Assembly (NCBI GenBank): GCA_028753945.1
Contig: JAPNXP010000010.1
Location: forward strand, 4,901,042-4,965,041
Length of the DNA: 64,000 nt
Direction of reading: 5' to 3'
Source: Hexactinellida sp. DTS-2022
Taxonomy: Eukaryota; Porifera; Hexactinellida
In this document: positions 47,761 through 57,740 of the stretch, piece after piece
Numbering within the stretch: the first letter of the stretch is position 1
How the letters are laid out: the number at the start of each line of letters is the position of its first letter
Translations under genes and position numbers: made by a program
Notes under the pieces: model-generated
Told to the model about the DNA's origin: nothing
The model's input: only the letters and a program-made list of their open reading frames with translations
The model's database searches: none

Positions 47761-49603
47761 TGCAGGAAATTTGATGCTGAGTACGACTATGACAACAATG
47801 AGTTGTTTTAAATGCATTTGAAATGGCTAACGTGGATATAAAAATTTCCCATATATGGGCATTAAAATGGCATAATTGGAACCATAGAGGTCGAATTCTA
47901 GATGCCTCCCGATCTTAAATCATTATATATACATACTATTTCTAGTTACACAACAAATTTGATGCTTTTTATCACTAAATGCACAATTGTTATGAAAATC
48001 TTAGCTAATCCGCCCCACTACTATCTGTGTGAACAACAGCAATAAATATTCATATAATAAATTTGTAAATGTGAAATTCTAAATTAGCATACTTCTTTAC
48101 CTATTATAAAATTTGTTTACCTATTATAACATTTGGAACTTAGTATCTCTCTCAATTATAAATGCGGTTTGTATATTCCCCCATCACTTTTATACAATCC
48201 AGACAAATACACAAACAAACACACAACAATCGAGATTTAATAATATAGATATTTATTTTAATATTAATTTATAATTAGCACATACATTTTCTGTTGCAAT
48301 TTGTCCGAGGTTATTTAATAAAATGACTGGACTATTAGTATTAATATTATATTTATTCTTAAATAAATCTTATACTTCACTAATCCGAACAAATTTTACT
48401 AATCGGAACATATTTTTACTAAATCGGAACACCTCTGTTCGCATTAGCGAGGGTGTACTGTATGTATCATAGTTTTATTCCGGTATAGGTAGGTATTCAC
48501 TAGCGGATCCAGAAATGTTGAAAAGGGGGCCCCCAAGAAATAATGCGAGCTTAGGGAGCAATTTTTAAGTGGGCCCGTGGCAACTGGTAAATCTTTTTGA
48601 CTTATACTGTATATACTCCGATGTAATTTTAAATGCTATTTTTTTTTAAAGGAGTCCTAATTCAAACATTAAGCTGAAGTTCTTAGTTATTTTGTAATTT
48701 CAGCCTAAATTTGTGTCAATTTCAGATTTCAGTTTCGAATGGGGGGCCTTCCCCCCCCTGAATCGTGCGTTCCATAATGGAACTGCTTGTAAGGATTAAC
48801 GGGTAAATATACATATTTCGCTTCTAAGCGAAAAATTGCTGATTTGATTCATCCAACCAATAGAGAAATTATAATGTGCGGCGATTACAACAGCAATAAA
48901 GTTCACTTATTCTAACTGTTGCTTTAGAGTAGACTGAATAAGATCGAATACAATTCAATTGAAAGAATGTTCATTGATAAATGAATATAATAAATACACA
49001 AATATACAATAAAGTTTGTTCCAAAAATATATAAATAAACAGAGAAGAATGAGAGAGAGAGACTGGAGAGGAGTGTATTATGAGGTGTAGTCTAGAGGAG
49101 ACAGAAAAGGTATCAACAGGTTCAGATTACAATATTTGAATCATATTTATATTGTCTCAAAGCGAGAAACTTTACTGATCCTGATAGGAGATCGTTTTGT
49201 GAGATCAACTAAATTCGCATGAGAATTTTGATAATTCACATATAATCAAGTACAGTCAACTCCGATTAATGGGGTCATTTTTCCAGGAACAGAATCATGT
49301 CAAAAGAAGGTAATACTAATACAAATTATTTCGGTTAGTGCCTCAAATATGGGTTAATCGGGTCAAGATTATGAAAAATTGCTCCTAATTTGGTTGTTCT
49401 TGGCAAAATTTGGGTTGTTTGACTCAATATTTTCTTTTTTAAAATAAAAATAAAAATAAAAACAAACACATAACTTATATTAACCCAACCCGTATTAAAC
49501 CTCAGGTATAGATTTTGAATGTAACTAGAAAATATAGATTAGACACTTTGCTTTGGGATCGTAGCATACTATTTATGACATCCGGGCAAATTCCTAGTTA
49601 GGG
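47761..49603. other. Spacer with transposon fragments
   Basis: 48050-48270 carries inverted Helitron-like motifs (TTGTTTACCTATTATAA, ACAAACACACAACAATCGAG). 48375-48470 is a pogo-like right end (GCATTAGCGAGGGTGTACTG, then TA). 49250-49500 contains CAGTCAACTCCGATTAATGG, a mariner-like left end. No gene recognised. Confidence 0.5.
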
Positions 49604-49719
49604 CAGGGCCGGATTTACCATTAGGCTAAGTAGGCTATAGCCTTCGGGCCACTACAGGACCAATGTACAGGACACTACAGGACCAATGGCCCACTATAGG
49701 ACCACTAAATCCTGCCCTG
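49604..49719. mobile_element. hAT MITE, TIR CAGGGCCGGATTTACC
   Basis: Left end CAGGGCCGGATTTACC, right end TAAATCCTGCCCTG; flanks GTTAGGG and GTTACGGG suggest an 8-bp duplication with one lost base. It splits a decayed copy of the 11664-11965 element. Confidence 0.7.
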
Positions 49720-49917
49720 GTTACGGGCTCAAGTTACTGGGCTTCAATTTCAAAGTTCAAATTGTTTCAATCAATTAGTTGTGGTCGCCCAACAGGCCCA
49801 TGGTTAGTCCTTAACCAAGATTTCAATAACTATCTGTATAGCAGTTGTTATTAAATTAATAAATATTTACATTTAATATTGAAAACAACAAATTTACCTT
49901 ATAGCAGATATGAGAAG

Positions 49918-52503
49918 TTAATCCAACTTATGTTCAATGCCGAAATAATCAGCAGTTTCCTTGAGTAATAAGATAGGGTCTCTATCTGGTTTCGAAAGTC
50001 CATCAACTCTCAGACTCTCAAGCTGTGAGATGGTAGGAATTAGGTGAGTTAAAGGGTTACAGGATAGAGAAGTCAGCTGACAGAGTATTACCACTAAACT
50101 CCTAATAGCAGGGTGGTATATTAAGCCTTCACAGAGAGATAATAATCCTGTGTCATAGAGCGAGATATCCCACAATTCCAATTCAACTAATGACTTCATT
50201 TTGTCAACAGTATTACTCCAGTCAGTGACGTCATTGGTTGGTAGAGTAGTGTTCCGTAATACTAACTTAACAAGATTAGCACAAAATTCCAAACAATTGA
50301 GAAGTAAACTCCAATTATTCAATCCAATTCTTTGCAAATACCACAATACCATTCCTCTTAGTGAGTGTCTGTTCCCATTAATAATCTGTAACAAATGATC
50401 ACAGACAGTTGTGTCTTCTGAAGTAGTAGGTCCCAACTGTAGATATGTTAGATTTAACAGATGACTAATTGCAGGTAGTAGTGAGGAATTCATGAATCCA
50501 ATCTCTTGCAGCTGAGAGAACCGAGGTAGCACAGCTGTTAAGCTAGGAATGTGTTTGGAAGGAATGTCATAGAGGTGTAATACTCTTAATTGTGTCGCCT
50601 GGCAGAGAGCTGGTATCAGAGTGTCGCAGTTAGTTCCAGATTCCTCAAAATATAAGTATTGAATAGTGGAGAACTGATTGCTTAATTCCTGAAATGCGTT
50701 ATTTGAATATTTATTAACAAATAGTTTCAAGCTGGCTATAATCTGATTGGTTGGTGCAGGAAATAGGTTAACACTTGTCTGATATCTGAAATTACAGAAG
50801 GATAGCTCAATAATAATTTTAGTATCAAACTTCATTCCAGTATTTCTAATTATATTTGTATACGATTGGACTGTAGTGGAATCTTTACGAATGAAGCGCA
50901 ATGCTAATAAATTAACTGGACAAATCTTCATCTCCTGTATCAAAGAGTGGAATTGAGTGGGGTTGATGTGACTAGTGTCGATATGAATTAAATGAATTCG
51001 ACCAACATGTTTAATAGACTGAATAAAACAAATCCATTCATTAGGAGTGACTGCAACTCGTAAATCTCTTATATAGAGGTACACTGGCTTTGGAAAGTAT
51101 TGTTTGAAGTTATTAAACCATAATGGAATAGATTCTGAATCAGTTTCAAAGATAATCGCTGCCAATTGAAGATGTATATCCGAAAATATATTCCAGGCTT
51201 TATGATGATACAAATCACTGTAGACAAATTGATAACTCAAAGGCATATCGATTAGCTGAATGGGCTGAGGAGTCAGGTACCTGTATAGGATGGAAAGAAG
51301 AGCAGCTGCTTTATTACACAGGAGTCCACAGAGGAACCTGACTACCATTCGGAACAGAGAGAAGTTAGCCTCGGAGTGGGAAATATACCTAACACTGTAG
51401 CACTGCTTAATCCAGCTAGTGTGTTCTAAATAAAGGGCAGATACGAACTCCTGCATAGTCAGGTGGACAAATGTCCACACTTGTTTCATAAGCCCGATGG
51501 ATTCCTTTCGGAAGTGCTCGTGAGCTAGACCTAAGCACTGGCATGGGTATTCTTCCTGTCCCAAATTGAGAGTGACAGTCTCTTCCGATGCCAGGTCTCT
51601 GTTTGCCACTCCGAGGATTGCTATGAACCCTATTCTATACAGGCAGTCTAGAATGTCTTTGTGGAGGTTTGAAATTTGTGAGACTCGAGAGTATTCTTTT
51701 AAGCCCATTCTAGAGAGTTCTCTCCTGACCATATAAAGTGCTAATTCGTAGTATAGCTTGCTTAGTGTGTTAATGGAGGTAGACTCCTCTCCTTTCATTA
51801 ATGCCGCGAATAACGATGCGTTAACTGGGATTAGAGATAATTGCTTGATTTCATCGTGTCTGTTCATTAAGCTCCTGCACTCATTTAATTTTTTTTCGTC
51901 AGATATCTGTTTTCGGAAATAGAGATCTCTATTCTTTGGCGAGAATCCTAGCACTTGATAATATCTGTCTATTTTCAGTTCTTGTGTAGAGGAGATGACA
52001 GTCCATGCACCGGGTCGACTAGTGATAATAATCGTTGATCTTATTAGTGTTTGTCGTTTCAGTAACAAACATAGAAATGTATCTTTGAATGGAACCCTCT
52101 TTGTGAATTCATCCAATCCGTCTATTATTAAGAGGAGTCCCTCTCCATCTGATTGGTTAAGATGTTTTGCTAAATCGTTTGACCAACTGGATCCGATAGG
52201 CAACCCTAAAACCAGCCATTTTTGCTTAAATTCAGAATCAATTTTACATCGTACTTCATAACGTGCTGCTTCCATTGAGTGCCAATCTGTATTGCGACAG
52301 GGAATGGATATTGAAAATTGAATGCCGATTAATTCACTGCTACTGAATCTCAGTGCAGTTCGCTGTGCCAGAAATGTTTTACCACAACCTGGATTCCCTA
52401 TTATGCACCAAATCTCTGGTTTAGCGCGTTCATATGTCACTAATTCCCCAGTGAAATCAACTGTTTTTTTCCAGCTACCCTGTCTCGCAATCCGCCTCAA
52501 CAT
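49918..52503 (-). CDS. NACHT-LRR receptor (NLR), main ORF
   Basis: 861 residues. NACHT NTPase: Walker A GNPGCGKT (36-43), Walker B LLLIIDGLDEF (123-133), sensor region STIIITSRPG (about 153-162), then winged-helix/superhelical sequence (SLIPVNASLFAALMKGEEST; VWTFVHLTMQEFVSALYLEH). The C-terminal third has leucine-rich repeats (LRVLHLYDIPSKHIPSLTAV, LNLTYLQLGPTTSEDTT, LVELELWDISLYDTGLLSL). NLRs are cytosolic sensors that oligomerise through NACHT after ligand sensing by the LRRs. The ORF starts 2 bases after the stop of the death-fold ORF at 52506-53267, in another frame. The two ORFs make one typical NLR if joined. No internal stop. The paralogue at 42241-44110 is dead. Confidence 0.9.
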   Translation of the reverse strand: MLRRIARQGSWKKTVDFTGELVTYERAKPEIWCIIGNPGCGKTFLAQRTALRFSSSELIGIQFSISIPCRNTDWHSMEAARYEVRCKIDSEFKQKWLVLGLPIGSSWSNDLAKHLNQSDGEGLLLIIDGLDEFTKRVPFKDTFLCLLLKRQTLIRSTIIITSRPGAWTVISSTQELKIDRYYQVLGFSPKNRDLYFRKQISDEKKLNECRSLMNRHDEIKQLSLIPVNASLFAALMKGEESTSINTLSKLYYELALYMVRRELSRMGLKEYSRVSQISNLHKDILDCLYRIGFIAILGVANRDLASEETVTLNLGQEEYPCQCLGLAHEHFRKESIGLMKQVWTFVHLTMQEFVSALYLEHTSWIKQCYSVRYISHSEANFSLFRMVVRFLCGLLCNKAAALLSILYRYLTPQPIQLIDMPLSYQFVYSDLYHHKAWNIFSDIHLQLAAIIFETDSESIPLWFNNFKQYFPKPVYLYIRDLRVAVTPNEWICFIQSIKHVGRIHLIHIDTSHINPTQFHSLIQEMKICPVNLLALRFIRKDSTTVQSYTNIIRNTGMKFDTKIIIELSFCNFRYQTSVNLFPAPTNQIIASLKLFVNKYSNNAFQELSNQFSTIQYLYFEESGTNCDTLIPALCQATQLRVLHLYDIPSKHIPSLTAVLPRFSQLQEIGFMNSSLLPAISHLLNLTYLQLGPTTSEDTTVCDHLLQIINGNRHSLRGMVLWYLQRIGLNNWSLLLNCLEFCANLVKLVLRNTTLPTNDVTDWSNTVDKMKSLVELELWDISLYDTGLLSLCEGLIYHPAIRSLVVILCQLTSLSCNPLTHLIPTISQLESLRVDGLSKPDRDPILLLKETADYFGIEHKLD

Positions 52504-52505
52504 TG

Positions 52506-53267
52506 CTATCTCGTATAGGTTGTTTCGTCTTCCAAGTTGATTTGCTTTGGTTCTTCTTTCAATATAGTCAAGTCGATATACACATCAGTTAGAGTCGAAT
52601 ATTTCTGTGAGCCCAACATTTCCTTGACTTTTCCATGTTGAATTAGAGAGAATAATTTTAGATTTGTTTCCCATCGTTTCATTTCTTTCTCTTGCATTCC
52701 AATCTCTCTCTTGAATTTGCTTTCAAACTCGCCATCTTGCATTTGTGAGAATAAATTATTGTAAACCTTCAATTTTACAACCAAGTCAATTCTTTGGATT
52801 CCTATTAGAATATTTGTCAGTTCTATCAGGTCTTTCTGTATAAATCCGTTTTCCAACAATTTGTTCATAGCCATCTCAAAAGTGATATTCTCAATTGACT
52901 CATCTGTTACTGCTATGTATATTAATAACCATTTATCCTTTGGGATTTCATCTCTTAGTAGACTGATTAGAGTTTTCATTGATAGTTCCTCCTCTTGGCA
53001 TTCGCTTTCTACAGGGGATGAAGCACATAACCACTTCACATCACAAGCTATTGCTAACAAGTCAGGTCGAATATGCTGTAAAGCCAGATAGAACTTGTGA
53101 GGGTCTCTCCCTTTCCATTGTTTCATTGCGTTAATGAATTTCGACTTTTGAGTAATATCTTCACACAATCCTTCTGGGATATCGATTTCATTCTTGATTT
53201 GTATTATCTCTTCCGATGTTAACTCGTTAGTTAGCTCCGTTAAGGCAGAAATCTCTTTCAATGCCAT
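52506..53267 (-). CDS. NLR N-terminal part, tandem death-effector-like domains
   Basis: 253 residues. First domain (about 7-75) is a six-helix death-fold-like segment ending in KFYLALQHIRPDLLAIA. Second (about 95-175) ends KLLENGFIQKDLIELTNILI and RIDLVVKLKVY, close to the C-terminal half of death-effector domains. Then comes a charged helical stretch and the NLR linker LTDVYIDLTILKEEPK. The ORF stops with TAG, and ATG of the NACHT ORF follows after CA. It is probably the 5' part of the same gene, separated by a frame slip, or the first ORF of a two-ORF mRNA. Death-fold domains recruit adaptors and caspases by like-with-like contact. A TATA-like AATATATAAA lies about 30 bases upstream. Confidence 0.8.
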   Translation of the reverse strand: MALKEISALTELTNELTSEEIIQIKNEIDIPEGLCEDITQKSKFINAMKQWKGRDPHKFYLALQHIRPDLLAIACDVKWLCASSPVESECQEEELSMKTLISLLRDEIPKDKWLLIYIAVTDESIENITFEMAMNKLLENGFIQKDLIELTNILIGIQRIDLVVKLKVYNNLFSQMQDGEFESKFKREIGMQEKEMKRWETNLKLFSLIQHGKVKEMLGSQKYSTLTDVYIDLTILKEEPKQINLEDETTYTR

Positions 53268-53313
53268 TTCTGAGATGCTATACCTAGTGTGCGTTTATAT
53301 ATTATATTTCGTA

Positions 53314-53924
53314 TATATGTTATGGGCAATATGCGAAATTGCCCATTTTGCATAATGCCCAGGCAATATGCAAAATGCTGGTTTTTGTAGCAATTTGCAA
53401 ATTGCCTGGGCATTATGCATTATGCTGGTTATTGTAGCAATCTGTATAATGCCATCGTACCAACCAGACAATATGCATAATGTCCAGACAATTTGCAAGA
53501 TGTCCAGCAATATGCAAAGTAACTTTCACATAGTGATAGTTTTTTTGAGAATTGTTTAATGTTGTTTGTTCGTTCTTAACTGAAAATATTTTCAGATCTA
53601 AAACCTAAATATGAAAGCGTATTTGAGAAAAACCATCACTATGTGAAAGTTACTTTTGTCATTGTGTCAGAATGCAACAGTATCAATTGCATATTGCCAA
53701 TTTGGTGTGACAGCATTATGCAAATTATCTGGACATTATGTGTATATTGTTTGGACACTATGCAAATTGTCTGGTTGATATGATGGCATTATGCAAATTG
53801 CTACAAAAACCAGCATTATGGATAATGCCCGGGCAATATGCAATTTGCTACAAGAACCAGCATTTTACATTTTGCCTGGGCATCATGCAAAATGCCAAAT
53901 TTCGCATATTTCCCATAACATATA
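53314..53924. repeat. Foldback MITE upstream of the NLR
   Basis: Arms of about 230-290 bases, inverted: TATATGTTATGGGCAATATG at the left end and CATATTTCCCATAACATATA at the right, flanked by TA-rich sequence; AAAGTAACTTTCACATAG and CTATGTGAAAGTTACTTT face each other in the centre. It is filled with GCATAATGCCCAGGCAATAT-like units. The right arm has three perfect ATGCAAAT octamers (53718, 53760, 53791). It begins about 50 bases upstream of the NLR start codon. Confidence 0.8.
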
Positions 53925-54117
53925 CTTACATCAGTGTTCTATTTAGGATATTAGATCTGGTGGGAAGCTCTTCGAGCCATTATATTTACTCCGTCTATTC
54001 ATGATGGTACTATACTAATTTACTACTAACGACAATATTTTGGGAGCGAAGCTTCCCCTCCACCCCACTAAATAGTGGTCTATAACCAATGCTGATAATT
54101 TGTATTTACTCCTAGTA

Positions 54118-54735
54118 CAGGATCGTGATTGGATCGTAGGATCGTGATTGGATCGTAGATCTCATTGCAAGTTAGGATCGTGATAAGGATCTGATCGAAT
54201 ATCTTCTAGCAAAAAATACGATCAATTTACAAGCCAATTTTTACTATAATATCAGAGTTAATAATAGACAAAATAATTACGTATATTGTCATTTACAAAA
54301 ATATACTTTTGCCATTTATTCGAAATATAGGAACAATATCTGCATGGGCGTGCCATGGGGGGGGCCTGTCCCCCACCCCCTAAATTTGACTCGGCCCTCC
54401 CAAAATTTTCTCCAAAAACATTGAATTAGGATATATTTAAGGTACTAAAGCACGAAAAAAACTAAATTCGTCATAGATTATTAGTTATAGTTTGTAGTAC
54501 AAACATTATATAATTAAGTGAATAAATCAATTAGAATTTTTTTAAATTTTATCTAAATAATGCCCCCCCCCCAAAATAATTTTTAGTGGCTAAGCCCATG
54601 AATATCTTCCTGTTTGAAGAATCAACGGATCACAAAAAGGTACGCAATCGGATCGTAGATCTTTATAAACTGGGATCGTTTAGATCTTAATTTCATCCAG
54701 AATTTGGATCGGGATCGCGATCCTTTTTCAGGATG
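54118..54735. repeat. GGATCGTGAT repeat element, interrupted
   Basis: GGATCGTGATTGGATCGTAG-type units at 54118-54220, and related units (GGATCGTAGATC, GGATCGGGATCGCGATCC) at 54640-54730, surround an AT-rich core. The core holds the hAT MITE at 54343-54600. Confidence 0.65.
54343..54600. mobile_element. hAT MITE, TIR CATGGGCGTGCCATGG
   Basis: Left end CATGGGCGTGCCATGG, right end AGTGGCTAAGCCCATG; duplication matches 7 of 8 (AATATCTG / AATATCTT). Confidence 0.8.
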
Positions 54736-54747
54736 GTCTAATGCCCT

Positions 54748-55131
54748 TAGGGTTGTCAACCCTCCCGGATTTCCGGGAGACTCCCGGAATCAGACCGAGT
54801 CTATCGGAAATCAGCAAATCCAATCCGGGAGTTTTTAATACTCTAAAAATGTTACAATTATATTGTTGATGTCCAAATTGATGGATTTTGTAAACTGAGG
54901 TCGATTCTTATTAAGGTGATACGGTACTCGATTACCAGTAAATCATTGAAATATTTCAATACTCCAAACAATCCTTTGACATGCTATATATCCAAATCAG
55001 AAATAAAAAATTTCATTCTTACATTTTTCTTACCTTTTTGACGTCACGAAGGTAAAAATCTCCCTATTTTGTGCAAACAAATTCGGGAAAAAATCCTCCC
55101 GGGAAACAACTGAGTCGAGTTGGTAAACCTA
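54748..55131. mobile_element. hAT MITE, TIR TAGGGTTG
   Basis: Left end TAGGGTTGTCAACC with CTCCCGGATTTCCGGGAG inside, right end TCCTCCCGGGAAA ... GTTGGTAAACCTA. Exact 8-bp duplication AATGCCCT (54740-54747, 55132-55139). Confidence 0.85.
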
Positions 55132-55244
55132 AATGCCCTACTAATAAATAAATTAAGGGTCGGCCATTTCGATTCGTCCGGACTATAAAATCAACCTAAT
55201 ATACTATGCCGTAGTATGACCAACCAATCAATGAAAGTTAATTA

Positions 55245-55529
55245 CAGTACGCCCACGGTAATCCGAACAGAGGTGTTACGATTCAAAAAATGTCTGTTCC
55301 GATTAGTGAAGTAATACATTTTCTCTATAGGCCTCAATAAAATGAGACCCCGATAATCCTAACCAAACTTGTCCAATCCTTTTTAATCCAATCTAAACAT
55401 ACATATAGTATACTACCTAAATACTTGCATTTTAATTCCATTTGTAATATACAAATATTTAAGATTTTTTCCCAAGTTTAAACGAAAAATAGTTTTGGAT
55501 CTTCTGTTCTGATTAGCGAGGATGTACTG
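55245..55529. mobile_element. pogo-like MITE, TA duplication
   Basis: Left end CAGTACGCCCACGGTAATCC, right end GATTAGCGAGGATGTACTG, TA on both sides. Same class as the fragments at 4196 and 48375. Confidence 0.8.
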
Positions 55530-55954
55530 TATTTCTAGCTGGGCAACAACAATAAATATTCATACAGTCAGGTCTGATTATTGTGAACATTTATTAGTCT
55601 GCTTAATATGAAAAACCTTTTATTAAGAACAAACCGTATGGTGCCAATTTAACAACTTACATAGGGTTTGTATTAAGTTGAGTTTGCTTATTATGAAGTC
55701 TCTATTATAATCAAACGTTACGTACGCAAAATTACAGGAAAATTCGACACCCTCTTGCTATGTCACGCATTTTGACCATTTTGTAATACAAAAAGGATGA
55801 TATGTCACACATTGGGTAACCCCCCTCCCCTTTGGAAGCGTAACCAAGCGTGACTTAACGTTAGTGACATGTAGAGATTGACATGACCCCAGGTTATGTG
55901 GTGTAGGTAATCACATAGGCACATTGTGGCCATGTGCCGGATAACCGGTTAGCG
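55530..55954. other. Spacer leading into hammerhead motif 2
   Basis: 55563-55720 has mariner-like CAGTCAGGTCTGATTATTGT and related motifs. 55880-55950 is a more GC-rich stretch with a hairpin (GGCACAT/ATGTGCC) directly upstream of the ribozyme. No gene. Confidence 0.5.
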
Positions 55955-56008
55955 AATAGGTCGAACGTTAACCTCCTGATGAATCCCTGTGATGGGACGA
56001 AACCTGCC
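55955..56008 (+). ncRNA. Hammerhead ribozyme motif 2
   Basis: CTGATGA core, helix II TCCC/GGGA with a 6-base loop, then C-GAAA. Helix III from AATAGGTC: AGGT pairs with ACCT after GAA, plus a U-G pair; cleavage C at 55962. Relative to motif 1, the fourth pair of helix III has changed from U-A to A-U with pairing kept. Helix I is weak (2 pairs), and the 10.1-11.1 pair is A-C instead of G-C, so activity is doubtful. Confidence 0.65.
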
Positions 56009-56134
56009 GTATGATAGCTATATAGCCCTCAGAGCTCTATGAATCTATAATATTAGAACGGACCTTTAATACAAGAATAGTAATATGTACATATTTCATT
56101 CCAGGTTTTATACATTTGCCCCATTAATTTATAC

Positions 56135-56518
56135 CAGAGTGGACCATGGGTCAACATTGGTGACCCATGACCCATCTGACCCATCGCATTTGTGACCCAT
56201 GACCCATTGACCCATCGAGTAACTCATTGACCCATCAAGTAACGCTTTGACCCATTGACCTTTTAAAATATCTATTTTAAATATCTAAACATTATGTAAC
56301 ACAATGCGACTACCAATGTATGTATGATGCTTGTCAATCAATTAATTTTGGTGGACTAATAATACCAAAGAAATACCCTTTAACTTTTCTGGGTTAATTT
56401 GATTCGACTATAACTGGACGAACATCGAAATTCCAAATGGGTCACAGAGCCGTGACCCATGACCCATGTGACCCATGTGACCCATGACCCATGACCCATC
56501 GACCCATGGTCCACTCTG
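56135..56518. mobile_element. hAT MITE built of GACCCAT heptamers
   Basis: Ends CAGAGTGGACCATGGGTC and GACCCATGGTCCACTCTG; duplication 7 of 8 (ATTTATAC / ATATATAC). Both halves are runs of ACCCATG/GACCCAT. Confidence 0.88.
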
Positions 56519-56601
56519 ATATATACCATGTTTGTTCAGGAGCGTAGACTTGAGATTGAGACTGGTATGGCCCAGTTGCGGCGCCAAGGGGGCATGTACA
56601 C

Positions 56602-57151
56602 CAGAGTGGACCATGGGTCGATGGGTCATGGGTCATGGGTCAGATGGGTCACATAAATTGATGGGTCATGACTCATGGGTCACGGCTCTGTGACCCATGA
56701 CCCATGACCCATTTGGAATTTCGATGTTCGTCCAGTTATAGTACGAACTAAATTAACCCAGAAACATTACAGGGTATTTCTTTGGTGTTAGAAGTCTACC
56801 AAAATTAATTGATTGGCAAGCATCATTCATATATTGCAAGTCGCATTATGTTACATAATGTTTAGATAACTTTAGATATTAAAAAATAGATATTTAAAAG
56901 GTCAATGGGTAACACGATGGGTCAAAGCGTTACTTGATGGGTCAATGGGTCACTCGATGGGTCATGGGTCAATGGGTCAATCGGTCATGGGTCACAAATG
57001 CGATGGGTCAGATGGGTCATGGGTCCAGTGGCGTAGCCAGCCCCGAGTGATTGCCCGGGCACAGAGAGAAGTTTCCCGGGGCTGTGCCCCCAGGCCCGGG
57101 CTTGGCTACGCCACTGCATGGGTCACCAATGTTGACCCATGGTCCACTCTG
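56602..57151. mobile_element. hAT MITE of GACCCAT heptamers, opposite orientation
   Basis: Same termini as the element at 56135-56518, inverted; duplication 7 of 8 (ATGTACAC / ATGTAAAC). The two copies lie 83 bases apart head to head, making a kilobase-scale inverted repeat. A third element is nested in this one. Confidence 0.88.
57026..57116. mobile_element. 91-bp hAT MITE nested in the heptamer MITE
   Basis: Ends CAGTGGCGTAGCCAGCCC and GGCTTGGCTACGCCACTG, exact 8-bp duplication CATGGGTC (57018-57025, 57117-57124). Same terminal class as 5789-6391. Confidence 0.9.
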
Positions 57152-57159
57152 ATGTAAAC

Positions 57160-57740
57160 CTCAAATTGATCTTATAACCACCTGGGAGGGCAAAGGCGTC
57201 GATTTACCAAAATGTTGGGTGGCGAATAATTAGGTTTGACGGAGCCGGAAATCTTTGTCTGAGTGAGTGGCGAATTGAAACTTTCTACCAGCAAATAGCA
57301 AAAATATGGGGGACGAAATAATTATTTTTATGTAATATCTATTTAACGAGCCCTTCGGTCTCGGTCGCTTTGCGACGGATAACTCAACCGCTATACAGTC
57401 CGATTTTTTGCAATATATATACAATAAATAATTACATTAAAACTTTGAAAAATTCGTAGTCAGCATACTTGTTTACCTAATCTAACATTTGGAAGACCTG
57501 TCTTTTCTAGGTTCATTTTGAATTCCAATAGTTTGTTTACCTATTTTGGCAAACAACCATAGCAAATATTCATATTATAAATTTACTAATGCGAAATTCA
57601 AAATCAGCGTACTTGTTTACCTATAATAACCGTTGAAAGATATTCTCTATCTCATTATAAATGCGGTTTCTTTTCCCCAATCTCTTTAATATAATGCGGA
57701 CAAACAAACAAACAAACAAACAAACAAACAACAATTTTAG
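57160..57740 (-). repeat. Helitron-like fragment, inverted
   Basis: ACGAGCCCTTCGGTCTCGGT at 57350, then TTGTTTACCTA motifs at 57470, 57530 and 57615 and a (CAAA)n run at 57695-57730: the 25917-27030 nested element in reverse. Confidence 0.65.

Noticed and set aside
52480..52540. Programmed -1 frameshift at the NLR junction
   Set aside because: No slippery heptamer before the stop, and the paralogue would need the opposite shift. Kept only as an open question.
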